From Shewanella insulae (GTDB taxonomy: Bacteria > Pseudomonadota > Gammaproteobacteria > Enterobacterales > Shewanellaceae): a stretch of 64,000 nt of DNA. The notes beneath the pieces were generated by a model. It saw only the letters and a program-made list of their open reading frames with translations, had not been told where the DNA came from and ran no database searches. Shown here in pieces: positions 19,809-28,170 of this stretch. Position numbers and translations under genes: made by a program. The stretch's first letter is position 1. Each line of letters begins with the position of its first letter. Location: assembly GCF_009831655.1 (NCBI RefSeq), contig NZ_WRPA01000004.1, forward strand, positions 124,001 to 188,000, given 5' to 3'.

Positions 19809-20606
19809 GTGAAAGATACTATTTTAACTGTCGATCAGATCTCGCTCGCATTTGGTGGGGTAAAGGCCCTGACAGATGTGAGCTTCGAGGTTGAACGCGG
19901 CGCCGTGTTTTCGATTATCGGTCCCAACGGGGCGGGTAAGACCTCAATGCTCAACAGCATCTCGGGTCGCTACCGTCCACAGAAGGGAACCATTCACTTC
20001 GATAATCAGGATGTTACCCATCTCAGACCCAATGCCCGTGCCGATCTCGGTATAGGCCGTACCTTTCAAAACCTGGCCCTGTTTGGCCACATGTCGGTGC
20101 TGGACAACATCATGGTCGGCCGTCATCACCTGATGAAGAACAACTGGCTCACTGGCCCCCTGTACTGGGCCTCACCGGCGCAGAAAGAGGAGCTGGCCCA
20201 TCGCCGTCAGGTGGAGGAGATCATCGACTTTCTCGACATCTCCCATGTGCGTAAATCCATCGCCGGCACCCTCTCCTACGGTCTGCGTAAGCGGGTCGAG
20301 CTGGCCCGGGCCATGGCGCTCAACCCTAAGCTGATTCTGCTCGACGAGCCGATGGCGGGGATGAACCTGGAGGAGAAGGAGGATATGGCCCGCTATATCC
20401 TGGATCTCAACGAGGAGTTCGGCATTACCGTGGTGATGATTGAACACGACATGGGGGTGGTGATGGATATCTCCCATGAGGTGATGGTGCTCGATTTCGG
20501 TAAGAAATTGATCTCTGGCCTGCCCGAAGCGGTGATGGCCGACGAGCACGTGAGACAGGCCTATCTCGGCCTTGAAGATGACGAGCAATTACAAGAGGTT
20601 GGCTAA
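19809..20606 (+). CDS. ABC transporter ATP-binding protein, LivG type
   Basis: First gene of a seven-gene operon (19809-28094). The 265-aa ATPase has Walker A GPNGAGKTS, a Q-loop region (GRTFQNLALF), the signature LSYGLRKRVELARAM, Walker B LILLDEPMAG and the H-loop MIEHDMGVVM. The C-terminus continues in the LivG manner. The GTG at 19809 follows AAAGGAGTAGGG. The stop overlaps the next start (TAATG). Together with LivH, LivM, LivF and the binding protein it forms a complete HAAT-family importer. Such importers carry many substrates beyond leucine; here the embedded CoA ligases suggest a carboxylic acid. Confidence 0.93.
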   Translation: MKDTILTVDQISLAFGGVKALTDVSFEVERGAVFSIIGPNGAGKTSMLNSISGRYRPQKGTIHFDNQDVTHLRPNARADLGIGRTFQNLALFGHMSVLDNIMVGRHHLMKNNWLTGPLYWASPAQKEELAHRRQVEEIIDFLDISHVRKSIAGTLSYGLRKRVELARAMALNPKLILLDEPMAGMNLEEKEDMARYILDLNEEFGITVVMIEHDMGVVMDISHEVMVLDFGKKLISGLPEAVMADEHVRQAYLGLEDDEQLQEVG

Positions 20607-22573
20607 TGACTCAGGTAAATAATGCGTCGACGGCGCGGGCCTTCGACATGGGCTCACTCGACACCTTTCCCAAGATCCTGCGCCACAATGCGGCCAACTG
20701 GAGCCGTGAGGTGGCCATGCGCGAGAAGGAGTTCGGCATCTGGACCGAATTCAGCTGGCAAGATTATCACAACCGGGTGAAGTGGATGGCGCTGGCCTTC
20801 GATCGCTTGGGCATCAAAGCCGAGAGCACCATAGCCCTGCTTGGCGAGAATCGCCCCGAGTGGGTCTGGGGCGAGGTGGCCGCCCATGCGCTGGCCTGCT
20901 TCTCACTGGGGATATATCAAGATTCGCTTCACGAAGAGGTGGCCTACCTGCTTAATCGCAGCGAGGCCCAGGTGATCGTAGCCGAAGATGAGGAGCAGTG
21001 CGACAAGCTGCTGGAGCTGGGCGATAGCATCCCCTCGGTGAAATATATCGTCTACTGCGACCCGCGCGGCATGCGCAAGTATGACGACCCAAGGCTCATC
21101 AGCGTCGAGGAGATCTATCGAATCGGCCAGGAGGTGGATAACACCCAGCCGCGCCACTATGACAACCTGGTGGATGCGGGCAAGGCGGAGAACATCGCCA
21201 TCTACTGCACCACCTCGGGCACCACCTCTAAGCCCAAAATCGTATTGCTACAGGGCAGCAAGTTTATCGACCATTGCTGCTCCTACCTGCGGGCCGATCC
21301 CCGCGCGCCGGGGGACAACTATGTTTCCGTGCTGCCGCTGCCCTGGATCATGGAGCAGGTTTATGCCGTGGGCCAGGCGCTTATCGCCCGTCAGATCGTT
21401 AACTTCGTCGAAGAGCAGGAAACCATGATGGCGGATCTGCGCGAGATAGGTCCAAGCTTCGTGCTGCTGGCACCTCGGGTGTGGGAAGGGATTCTCGCCG
21501 ACGTCAAGGCGCGCATGATGGACTCGACGCCCTTCAAACAGAAGCTGTTCGATTTTGCCATGAAACGCGCCGAGCAGCGACTTGCCGATGGCCGACGCTC
21601 TAAGTTGGCCGATATCCTGTTGATGAAGGCGCTGCGCGACCGTTTAGGCTTCTCCTTCTTAAAATCGGCAGCCACAGGCGGAGCGGCCATGGGCCCGGAT
21701 ACCTTCAAGTTCTTCCAGGCGATCGGCGTGCCGCTGCGTCAGCTCTATGGTCAGACCGAGATGTGCGGCGCCTACACCATACACGAAGAGCATGACGTGG
21801 ATTACGACACGGTAGGCGTGGCCTTCGATACCGCAGAGCTCAAGGTGATCAACACCGACAGCGAAGGGGTGGGTGAGGTGATCGCCAGAACCGTGGGCAT
21901 GTTCAACGGCTACTTGGGGGATCAGGCGGCTTTCGATGAAGATGTCAAAGATGGCTGGATGCACACCGGCGACGCAGGTTACTTCAAGCCGTCGGGCCAT
22001 CTGGTGGTGATCGACCGCATCAAGGACCTGGCCAAGACCAGCCAGGGGATTCAGTACTCGCCGCAATATATCGAGAATAAGCTTAAGTTCTCCTCCTTCA
22101 TCGGTGAGGCGGTGATCTTAGGTAAGGACAAGCCCTACCTGTCGGCCATCCTCTGTATCCGTTTCAGCATCGTCTCCAAATGGGCCGAGCAGCAGGGACT
22201 GGCCTTTACCAACTACACCAACCTGTCGAGCCTGCCCGAGGTGTATGAGCAGCTACAGGCCGAGGTGGAGCGGGTGAATGAAACCCTGCCGGACGCGCAG
22301 AAGATCAACAAATTTGTGCTGCTCTACAAGGAGCTGGACGCCGATGACGGCGAGCTGACCCGTACCCGTAAGGTGAGACGTGGCGTCATCGCCGATAAGT
22401 ATGGCGAGATCATCGAGGCCATCTATGGCGACCAGCCCCATGTGGATATCGATACCGTGATCACCTTCCAGGATGGCACCAAGTCGCGCATCCAAACCCA
22501 AGTCAAGGTGGCGACAGTGATCGCCCAGCGTCAGTCCATCGAGGGCGAGGCGAATCAAAGGAGAGCATCATGA
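20606..22573 (+). CDS. AMP-dependent long-chain acyl-CoA synthetase-like protein
   Basis: A 655-aa adenylate-forming CoA ligase. Motifs in order are YCTTSGTTSKPK (P-loop, Ser in place of the usual second Gly), LYGQTEMCG, GWMHTGDAGY, VIDRIKDLAKTSQGIQ and a C-terminal TRTRKVRR region. Predicted to activate a carboxylate to acyl-AMP and then acyl-CoA in the cytoplasm. It overlaps livG-like by one base and livH-like by four, so translation is coupled. Insertion between ABC subunits suggests that substrate is thioesterified on entry. Size and motifs fit the long-chain (ACSL-like) branch, but the acid itself cannot be deduced. Confidence 0.88.
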   Translation: MTQVNNASTARAFDMGSLDTFPKILRHNAANWSREVAMREKEFGIWTEFSWQDYHNRVKWMALAFDRLGIKAESTIALLGENRPEWVWGEVAAHALACFSLGIYQDSLHEEVAYLLNRSEAQVIVAEDEEQCDKLLELGDSIPSVKYIVYCDPRGMRKYDDPRLISVEEIYRIGQEVDNTQPRHYDNLVDAGKAENIAIYCTTSGTTSKPKIVLLQGSKFIDHCCSYLRADPRAPGDNYVSVLPLPWIMEQVYAVGQALIARQIVNFVEEQETMMADLREIGPSFVLLAPRVWEGILADVKARMMDSTPFKQKLFDFAMKRAEQRLADGRRSKLADILLMKALRDRLGFSFLKSAATGGAAMGPDTFKFFQAIGVPLRQLYGQTEMCGAYTIHEEHDVDYDTVGVAFDTAELKVINTDSEGVGEVIARTVGMFNGYLGDQAAFDEDVKDGWMHTGDAGYFKPSGHLVVIDRIKDLAKTSQGIQYSPQYIENKLKFSSFIGEAVILGKDKPYLSAILCIRFSIVSKWAEQQGLAFTNYTNLSSLPEVYEQLQAEVERVNETLPDAQKINKFVLLYKELDADDGELTRTRKVRRGVIADKYGEIIEAIYGDQPHVDIDTVITFQDGTKSRIQTQVKVATVIAQRQSIEGEANQRRAS

Positions 22574-23463
22574 ATTTTGAACTCTTAATTCAACTTATCA
22601 TCAACGGCCTGATCGTCGGCCTGCTGTATGGCGTGGTGGGCATGTGTTTCGTACTGGTGTACAAGTCGACCCAGATCGTTAACTTTGCCCAGGGGGAGTT
22701 TCTGCTGGTGGGGGCCTGGGTCTGCTGGGCGTTTCTCACCTATTTCCAGCTACCGTTTTTCATCGGTTTCCTGTTCACCCTCTGTTTCATGGCGGTGTTC
22801 GGTGTGCTGCTGCAGATGATAGTGCTGCGTCCCATGATAGGTGAGCCCATCATCTCGGTGATCATGGTGACTATTGGCTTGTCTATCTTCTTCCAGTCGC
22901 TGACCAAGTGGATATTCGGCGTCTCGCCCCAGAGTTACCCTAAGGTGTTCGATACCCAGTCTATCGCCATCTTCGGCCTCAACATCGAGCTGGCGTACCT
23001 GATGAGTACCATCATCGCCATCTTAATCATGGCCGCCTTCTTCCTCTTCTTTAAATACTCCAAGCATGGCCTGGCGATGCGCGCCACCGCGTTTGACCAG
23101 CAGGTAGCCCAGAGCCTGGGGATCTCGGTCAAGCAGGTATTTGCCATGAGCTGGGGCATCGCCGCGACCGTCTCGGCCACGGCCGGTGTGGTGATCGGCA
23201 TGGTTAACGGCGTGTCGGATTCGCTCTCGACCATAGGCATCAAGGTGTTCCCCGCGGTGATCCTGGGGGGGCTGGACTCCATCGTCGGCGCCATCGTCGG
23301 CGGCGTGGTGATAGGCGTGCTTGAAAACGTCGCCGAGTTCTTCGATAGCCAGTGGCTGCATGTGGGCAACCTGTACAACATCGCTCCCTTCTATGTGCTG
23401 TTGGTGATCCTTTGGTTCAAGCCCTACGGCCTGTTCGGTACCCGCGACATCGAGCGTATCTAA
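22570..23463 (+). CDS. ABC transporter permease, LivH type
   Basis: A 297-aa inner-membrane permease of the branched-chain amino acid (HAAT) class with about eight hydrophobic segments. Family blocks include INGLIVGLLYGVVGMCF, the QIVNFAQGEF segment of LivH proteins, and VFPAVILGGLDSIVGAIVGG near the C-terminus, which lies in the ATPase-contact region. The start overlaps the preceding stop (ATGA). It pairs with the LivM-type permease that follows. Confidence 0.93.
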   Translation: MNFELLIQLIINGLIVGLLYGVVGMCFVLVYKSTQIVNFAQGEFLLVGAWVCWAFLTYFQLPFFIGFLFTLCFMAVFGVLLQMIVLRPMIGEPIISVIMVTIGLSIFFQSLTKWIFGVSPQSYPKVFDTQSIAIFGLNIELAYLMSTIIAILIMAAFFLFFKYSKHGLAMRATAFDQQVAQSLGISVKQVFAMSWGIAATVSATAGVVIGMVNGVSDSLSTIGIKVFPAVILGGLDSIVGAIVGGVVIGVLENVAEFFDSQWLHVGNLYNIAPFYVLLVILWFKPYGLFGTRDIERI

Positions 23464-23474
23464 GGAACACTGCC

Positions 23475-23531
23475 ATGACACAACTAATAACGTTCGACCC
23501 TATTGCAGTTCAAGGAGTTTTCTATGTCTAG
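23475..23531 (+). CDS. Possible 18-codon leader peptide overlapping the livM-like start
   Basis: An 18-aa frame (MTQLITFDPIAVQGVFYV) begins with ATG 8 bases after TAAGGA, and its TAG lies inside the first codons of the livM-like gene (ATGTCTAG). The position suggests translational coupling across the livH-livM gap. No known family matches. It could equally be chance, since short frames are common; conservation in relatives has not been tested. Confidence 0.3.
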   Translation: MTQLITFDPIAVQGVFYV

Positions 23532-24597
23532 TTTAGCGATGCGCCCGTGCGGGGATTTTCGCACCAGCTATAAGGCTGACAATACGATTTTTGAAACCAA
23601 GACCATACGCCTGGTGACCTGTTTGGTGATCGCGCTGGCCTGCGCCGCGCCATTGGTACTCGATGGTTACTTTCTGACCCTGTTTATTCAGATCTCTTAT
23701 CTCGGCATCGCCGCCCTGGGGCTGAATATCCTGGTGGGCTTCACCGGGCAGATCTCTTTGGGACACGGCGCCTTCTTCGGCTTCGGCGCCTTCGCCTCGG
23801 CCTGGCTCAACACCAGCTTTAACATCCCTGTGGTGTTTTGTATTCCGCTGGCGGGCTTTCTCACCATGGGCGTCGGCATGATGTTCGGTATGCCGGCGGC
23901 GCGAATCAAGGGACTCTACCTGGCCATCGCCACCCTTGCGGCGCAGTTCATCATTCAGGACTTCTTCGGCCGCGCCGAGTGGTTTACCGGCGGTGCGTCC
24001 GGGGCCATGGCGGCGCCCGTGAGCCTGTTCGGTTTCGACTTCGATACCGACATGAGCTTCTACTTCATCGCGCTGTTTGCCTTGGTATTCATGTACATCT
24101 GGGGCTGTAACCTGATGCGTAGTCGTGACGGCCGCGCCTTCGTGGCGGTGCGCGATCACTATCTATCGGCCGAGATCATGGGGGTTAAGCTCAACAAGTA
24201 CCGTCTGCTGTCCTTTGGTATCTCCTCTTTCTACGCCGGGATAGGTGGCGCCCTCTATGGCCACTATCTGGGCTATGTATCGTCCGAGGGCTTCACCATC
24301 TTAATGTCGATTCAGTTCCTGGCCATGGTGATCATCGGCGGCCTGGGCTCTATCAAGGGCACCCTGATGGGCGTGGTCTTTATGGTACTGCTGCCCGAGG
24401 TGTTAGAGGGCATGGTGGGACTGATGAAGTATACCGACTACGGCAACCTGCCCATGGTCACCGACGGCCTGGCCTACATCAAGGAGATGGCTATCGGCCT
24501 GGTGATCATCCTGTTCCTCATCTTCGAGCCAGAGGGACTGGCCCATCGCTGGGGACAGATTAAGAACTACTGGAAGTGTTATCCCTTCGCCTACTAA
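23524..24597 (+). CDS. ABC transporter permease, LivM type
   Basis: A 357-aa permease paired with the LivH-type protein. A short cytoplasmic N-terminus precedes about eight to ten hydrophobic segments. LivM blocks are GLNILVGFTGQISLGHGAFFGFGA, a cytoplasmic loop VAVRDHYLSAEIMGVKLNKYRLLSFGISS, and the closing LAMVIIGGLGSIKGTLMG. The ATG at 23524 is chosen because AAGGAG lies 6 bases upstream; a TTG at 23503 would put that site inside the gene. Confidence 0.92.
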   Translation: MSSLAMRPCGDFRTSYKADNTIFETKTIRLVTCLVIALACAAPLVLDGYFLTLFIQISYLGIAALGLNILVGFTGQISLGHGAFFGFGAFASAWLNTSFNIPVVFCIPLAGFLTMGVGMMFGMPAARIKGLYLAIATLAAQFIIQDFFGRAEWFTGGASGAMAAPVSLFGFDFDTDMSFYFIALFALVFMYIWGCNLMRSRDGRAFVAVRDHYLSAEIMGVKLNKYRLLSFGISSFYAGIGGALYGHYLGYVSSEGFTILMSIQFLAMVIIGGLGSIKGTLMGVVFMVLLPEVLEGMVGLMKYTDYGNLPMVTDGLAYIKEMAIGLVIILFLIFEPEGLAHRWGQIKNYWKCYPFAY

Positions 24598-24736
24598 GTA
24601 GAGGACAGATAAGGGCGAGGACAAATTAATTTGCTGTAAAACCGACACAGTTTGAATCGCAATGAGCGTTAAACCTGGCTGTAGCGCTGCCTTAACCGCA
24701 TTCAATCTTTATGGATCATGTTGAAGGAAGAAAACG

Positions 24737-25981
24737 ATGACTAAAAAAATACTGCTTAGCACCACGCTTGCTTGTTTAACCTTTACCGCCGGCGCTGCCC
24801 AGGCCGAAGACACGGTTTTTGTCGGCCACCTGGCCGACATGTCTGGCCCAACGGCCTTCGTGGGTAAGCCCTACGCCGATGGTGTGCGTGACGCCCTGGC
24901 CTATATCAATGCCCACGGCGGTATCGACGGCACTAAGCTGGAGTATGAGACCATAGACTACGCCTACAAGGTGCCCCAGGCGATCGCCTCCTATAAGAAG
25001 TGGCTATCGCGCAAGAACATGGTGGCCATGCAGGGCTGGGGAACGGCCGACACCGAGGCGCTGATCTCCTTCGCCGCCAAGGACAAGACACCTATCTTCT
25101 CCGCCTCCTATTCGGGCCATCTGACGGATCCTAAGGGCAAGAACCCTAAGACCACTAAGCCGGCACCTTATAACTTTTTCTACGGCGCATCCTATTCAGA
25201 TGCCTGTCGCGGCCTGGTGCAGTGGGCAGCCGACGACTGGAAGGCCAAGGGCGGTAAGGGCAAGCCTAAGTTTACCCATATCGGCGCCAACCATCCTTTC
25301 CCGAACGCGCCTAAAGAGGCCTGTGCCGAGTACGCCACCGAGCTGGGCTTCGACGTGCAACCCTCTGTGGTGATCTCCATGAAGCCGGGCGACTTCAAGG
25401 CTCAGTGTTTGAGCCTCAAGAGCTCGGGCACCAACTATGGTTATATCGGCAATCTGGGAGGCTCGGTGCAGTCGCTGATCAAGTCTTGCGACACGGTTGG
25501 CACAGATATCCAGTTCATGTCTAACATCTGGGGCGGCGACAAGCTGGTGTTTAAGGCCGCCGGTGAGGGGGTGAGAAACTATATCTTCCCAACCATGACG
25601 CCGTTCTGGACCGACGATGTACCTGGCATGAAGCTGGTGCGTGAGATCTCTAAGATGTCTGACAGCACGGGCACAGAGGAGCGCCTGCACCACTATATTC
25701 GCGGCGTCTGCTCGACCTATTTCATGAAGGAGTCGATGGAGTGGGCCAAGGCCAATGGCGGTATCACGGGTGAGAACGTGAAGAAGGGCATGTACGCCCA
25801 TAAAAACTGGGTACCAAAGGGGCTAGAGGGCGTCTGCCTGGCAGCGACCTGGACCCCAGAGGATCACCGCGGCATCAACCAGGTCAACATCTACAAGGGT
25901 AACTTTAACCATGGCGACATCAAGGTCGAGAAGGTGAATCAGGTGACCCTTGAGCGCCGTACCGACTGGTTAGGCTACTAA
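24737..25981 (+). CDS. ABC transporter substrate-binding protein (Peripla_BP_6, LivJ/LivK-like)
   Basis: Periplasmic receptor of the importer, 414 aa. A signal peptide ends at AAQA-ED (about residue 23). It is followed by FVGHLADMSGPTAFVGKPYADGVRDALAYINAHGGIDG, the standard start of the leucine-type binding fold, and two lobes. It is longer than LivK (~370 aa), and the mid-protein insert KNPKTTKPAPYNFF suits subclasses seen with aromatic-acid or fatty-acid-linked HAAT systems. GAAGGAAG precedes the ATG. The 139-bp gap before it may hold an internal promoter, but none was identified. Confidence 0.9.
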   Translation: MTKKILLSTTLACLTFTAGAAQAEDTVFVGHLADMSGPTAFVGKPYADGVRDALAYINAHGGIDGTKLEYETIDYAYKVPQAIASYKKWLSRKNMVAMQGWGTADTEALISFAAKDKTPIFSASYSGHLTDPKGKNPKTTKPAPYNFFYGASYSDACRGLVQWAADDWKAKGGKGKPKFTHIGANHPFPNAPKEACAEYATELGFDVQPSVVISMKPGDFKAQCLSLKSSGTNYGYIGNLGGSVQSLIKSCDTVGTDIQFMSNIWGGDKLVFKAAGEGVRNYIFPTMTPFWTDDVPGMKLVREISKMSDSTGTEERLHHYIRGVCSTYFMKESMEWAKANGGITGENVKKGMYAHKNWVPKGLEGVCLAATWTPEDHRGINQVNIYKGNFNHGDIKVEKVNQVTLERRTDWLGY

Positions 25982-26040
25982 TCTCTTACCATTTGCCGGG
26001 CAGGTCATTGCCCGGCTCGCTTCTTGACCTTGGAGTTGTT

Positions 26041-26859
26041 ATGACACAAGCAGTGCAGTTAAAGCCCGAGACACCACTTCTCTCGATCAACAATATCGAA
26101 GTGGTCTATGACGATGTGATCCAGGTGCTACGCGGCGTGAGCATAGAGGTGCCCCAGGGGGAGATAGTTACCCTACTCGGGCCAAACGGCGCCGGTAAGT
26201 CCACCACCCTTAAGGCTATTTCAGGTTTGCTTAAGACGGAAAATGGCGAGGTATCCCGCGGTGACATTCATTTCATGGGCGAGCGTATCGACGTAAAGAA
26301 TGCCGATGACGTGGTGCGCTCCGGCCTGTTTCAGGTGATGGAGGGACGCCGCATCGTCGAGGATATGACGGTGATCGAAAACCTGAAACTGGGGGCCTAT
26401 ACCCGCCGTGACGGCCAGGTGAACCAGGATATCGAGATGGTGTTCAACTACTTCCCGCGTCTCAAGGAGCGCACCGGACTGGCGGGTTATCTGTCGGGCG
26501 GTGAGCAACAGATGCTGGCCATCGGCCGTGCCCTGATGGCCAGACCTAAGATGATCTGCCTGGACGAACCCTCTATGGGTCTCTCGCCCCTGCTGGTCAA
26601 AGAGGTATTTGGCATCATAGAGAAGATCAACCGCGAGCAGGGAATTACTATGCTGCTGGTGGAGCAGAACGCCAACTATGCCCTCAAAGCCGCTAACTAC
26701 GGCTACATCATGGAGTCGGGCAAGATAGTGCTCGACGGCACCAAGGCCCAGCTGCTCAACAACGAAGATGTGAAGGAGTTCTATCTGGGGGGCGGCAACG
26801 AGACCCGCAAGAGCTTCAAGAACTTAAAGTCCTATAAACGCCGTAAGCGTTGGCTGTAG
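26041..26859 (+). CDS. ABC transporter ATP-binding protein, LivF type
   Basis: Second ATPase of the importer (272 aa) with Walker A GPNGAGKST, a Q-loop region (LFQVMEGRRIVEDMTV), the signature LSGGEQQMLAIGRAL, Walker B MICLDEPSMG and the H-region LVEQNANYAL. The C-terminus is extended by a basic tail (KSFKNLKSYKRRKRW) not usual in LivF. The ATG at 26041 has GGAG 5-6 bases upstream; an in-frame ATG at 25993 lies in the leader and lacks such a site. The next start is 8 bases after the stop. Confidence 0.93.
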   Translation: MTQAVQLKPETPLLSINNIEVVYDDVIQVLRGVSIEVPQGEIVTLLGPNGAGKSTTLKAISGLLKTENGEVSRGDIHFMGERIDVKNADDVVRSGLFQVMEGRRIVEDMTVIENLKLGAYTRRDGQVNQDIEMVFNYFPRLKERTGLAGYLSGGEQQMLAIGRALMARPKMICLDEPSMGLSPLLVKEVFGIIEKINREQGITMLLVEQNANYALKAANYGYIMESGKIVLDGTKAQLLNNEDVKEFYLGGGNETRKSFKNLKSYKRRKRWL

Positions 26860-26867
26860 GAGGCAAT

Positions 26868-28094
26868 ATGGCCGAGTATTTCAAACCCCAAGAGGCTATC
26901 GCCCCTGCCGAGCGCGAACAGCAACTGATGGCGGCGCTGCCCGAGCAGCTAGGCTATGCCAGCCGTCATTGCGATTACTTTGCCCATTTATTTGAGGGGG
27001 TAGATCTCACTCAGATTAATAGCCGCGAGGCGCTGGCAACCCTACCCATTACCCGTAAGGCCGATCTGATCCGCCTGCAGGCAGAGCAGCCGCCTTTTGC
27101 CGGCATGACGCCAGACAGGCCAAGTGGCCGCATCTTTCAGTCGCCAGGGCCTATTTTAGATCCCGAATGTGACGGCCATGACTGGTGGCGCATGGGCCAG
27201 GCCTTCTTCGCCGCCGGCTTCCGCCCCGGCGATATTGTGCAGAACTGCCTCGCCTACCACCTGACGCCCGGCGGCTTCATCATGGATTCGGGCGCCAAGG
27301 CCTGCGGCTGCACTGTGATCCCGGCGGGACCTGGGCAGACCGAGATGCAGCTGGCGCTGATAGGCTCAATCAAACCCAATGGCTACTGCGGCACTCCCTC
27401 GTTTCTCAACATACTGCTGGAGAAAGGCAGGGAGCAGGGGATGGACACCAGCTCGATCACTAAGGCGCTGGTGTCCGGCGAGGCGTTAACCCCATCCCTC
27501 AAGGCCAGCTTCGAGGCGGCGGATATCGACGTCAAGCAGGCTTATGTCACCGCAGATCTGGGGCTTATCGCCTTCGAGAGTGTCTCGGGCGAGGGCCTGG
27601 TGGTGGCCGAAGAGATTATCGTTGAAATCGTGCGTCCCGGTACCCTGACACCTGTGCCCGAGGGCGAGGTGGGTGAGGTGGTGGTGACCAGCTTTAACCG
27701 CGACTATCCCCTGGTGCGCTTTGCCACCGGCGATCTGTCGGCCATTATGCCGGGTGCTAGCCCCTGTGGGCGCAGCAACATGCGCATCAAGGGCTGGCTG
27801 GGACGCGCCGATCAGACCACTAAGGTGAAGGGGCTGTTTGTGCATCCAGAGCAGGTCGAGCGGGTGCGCGCCCGTCATCCCGGCATTGCTAAGGTGCGAC
27901 TCGTCGTTACCCGTCAGCAGGAGAATGATGTGATGCGCCTGCTGTGCGAGGTGGATGAGACGACGCGGCCACAGCTGGATATCGCCGCCGTGCAGGCGTC
28001 GATCCGCGCCGAGACTCAGTTGTCAGGGGAGGTGGCGCTGGTGGCACCAGGAGCCTTGGCGGACGATGGGGTCGTGATTGAGGATCAAAGATAA
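26868..28094 (+). CDS. Phenylacetate-CoA ligase-like AMP-binding protein (PaaK family)
   Basis: A 408-aa protein of the PaaK type: an N-terminal LPITRKADLIRL block, TPGGFIMDSGAKACGCTVIPAG, YCGTPSFLNILLEKG, VSGEALTPSL and a C-terminal GWLGRADQTTKVKGLFVHPEQ region. Where PaaK has the SSGTTG phosphate-binding loop, this protein reads FQSPGPILDPE, so ATP binding may differ or be lost. TAGGAGGCAAT supports the ATG at 26868. As last gene of the ABC operon it probably acts on the same compound as the transporter, possibly an aromatic or short-chain acid. Confidence 0.82.
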   Translation: MAEYFKPQEAIAPAEREQQLMAALPEQLGYASRHCDYFAHLFEGVDLTQINSREALATLPITRKADLIRLQAEQPPFAGMTPDRPSGRIFQSPGPILDPECDGHDWWRMGQAFFAAGFRPGDIVQNCLAYHLTPGGFIMDSGAKACGCTVIPAGPGQTEMQLALIGSIKPNGYCGTPSFLNILLEKGREQGMDTSSITKALVSGEALTPSLKASFEAADIDVKQAYVTADLGLIAFESVSGEGLVVAEEIIVEIVRPGTLTPVPEGEVGEVVVTSFNRDYPLVRFATGDLSAIMPGASPCGRSNMRIKGWLGRADQTTKVKGLFVHPEQVERVRARHPGIAKVRLVVTRQQENDVMRLLCEVDETTRPQLDIAAVQASIRAETQLSGEVALVAPGALADDGVVIEDQR

Positions 28095-28126
28095 TGGTCT
28101 AGGCTTCGTCTAGCTTGACGTTGAGG

Positions 28127-28159
28127 AAAGCCTAGCAGCGATGCTAGGCTTTGTGTTTT
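28127..28159 (+). terminator. Strong terminator at the end of the ABC/CoA-ligase operon
   Basis: An 11-bp perfect stem AAAGCCTAGCA/TGCTAGGCTTT with a GCGA tetraloop is followed by GTGTTTT. It also marks the left edge of the AT-richer block and could serve the convergent MFS gene. Confidence 0.88.
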
Positions 28160-28170
28160 GAACAATGAAA

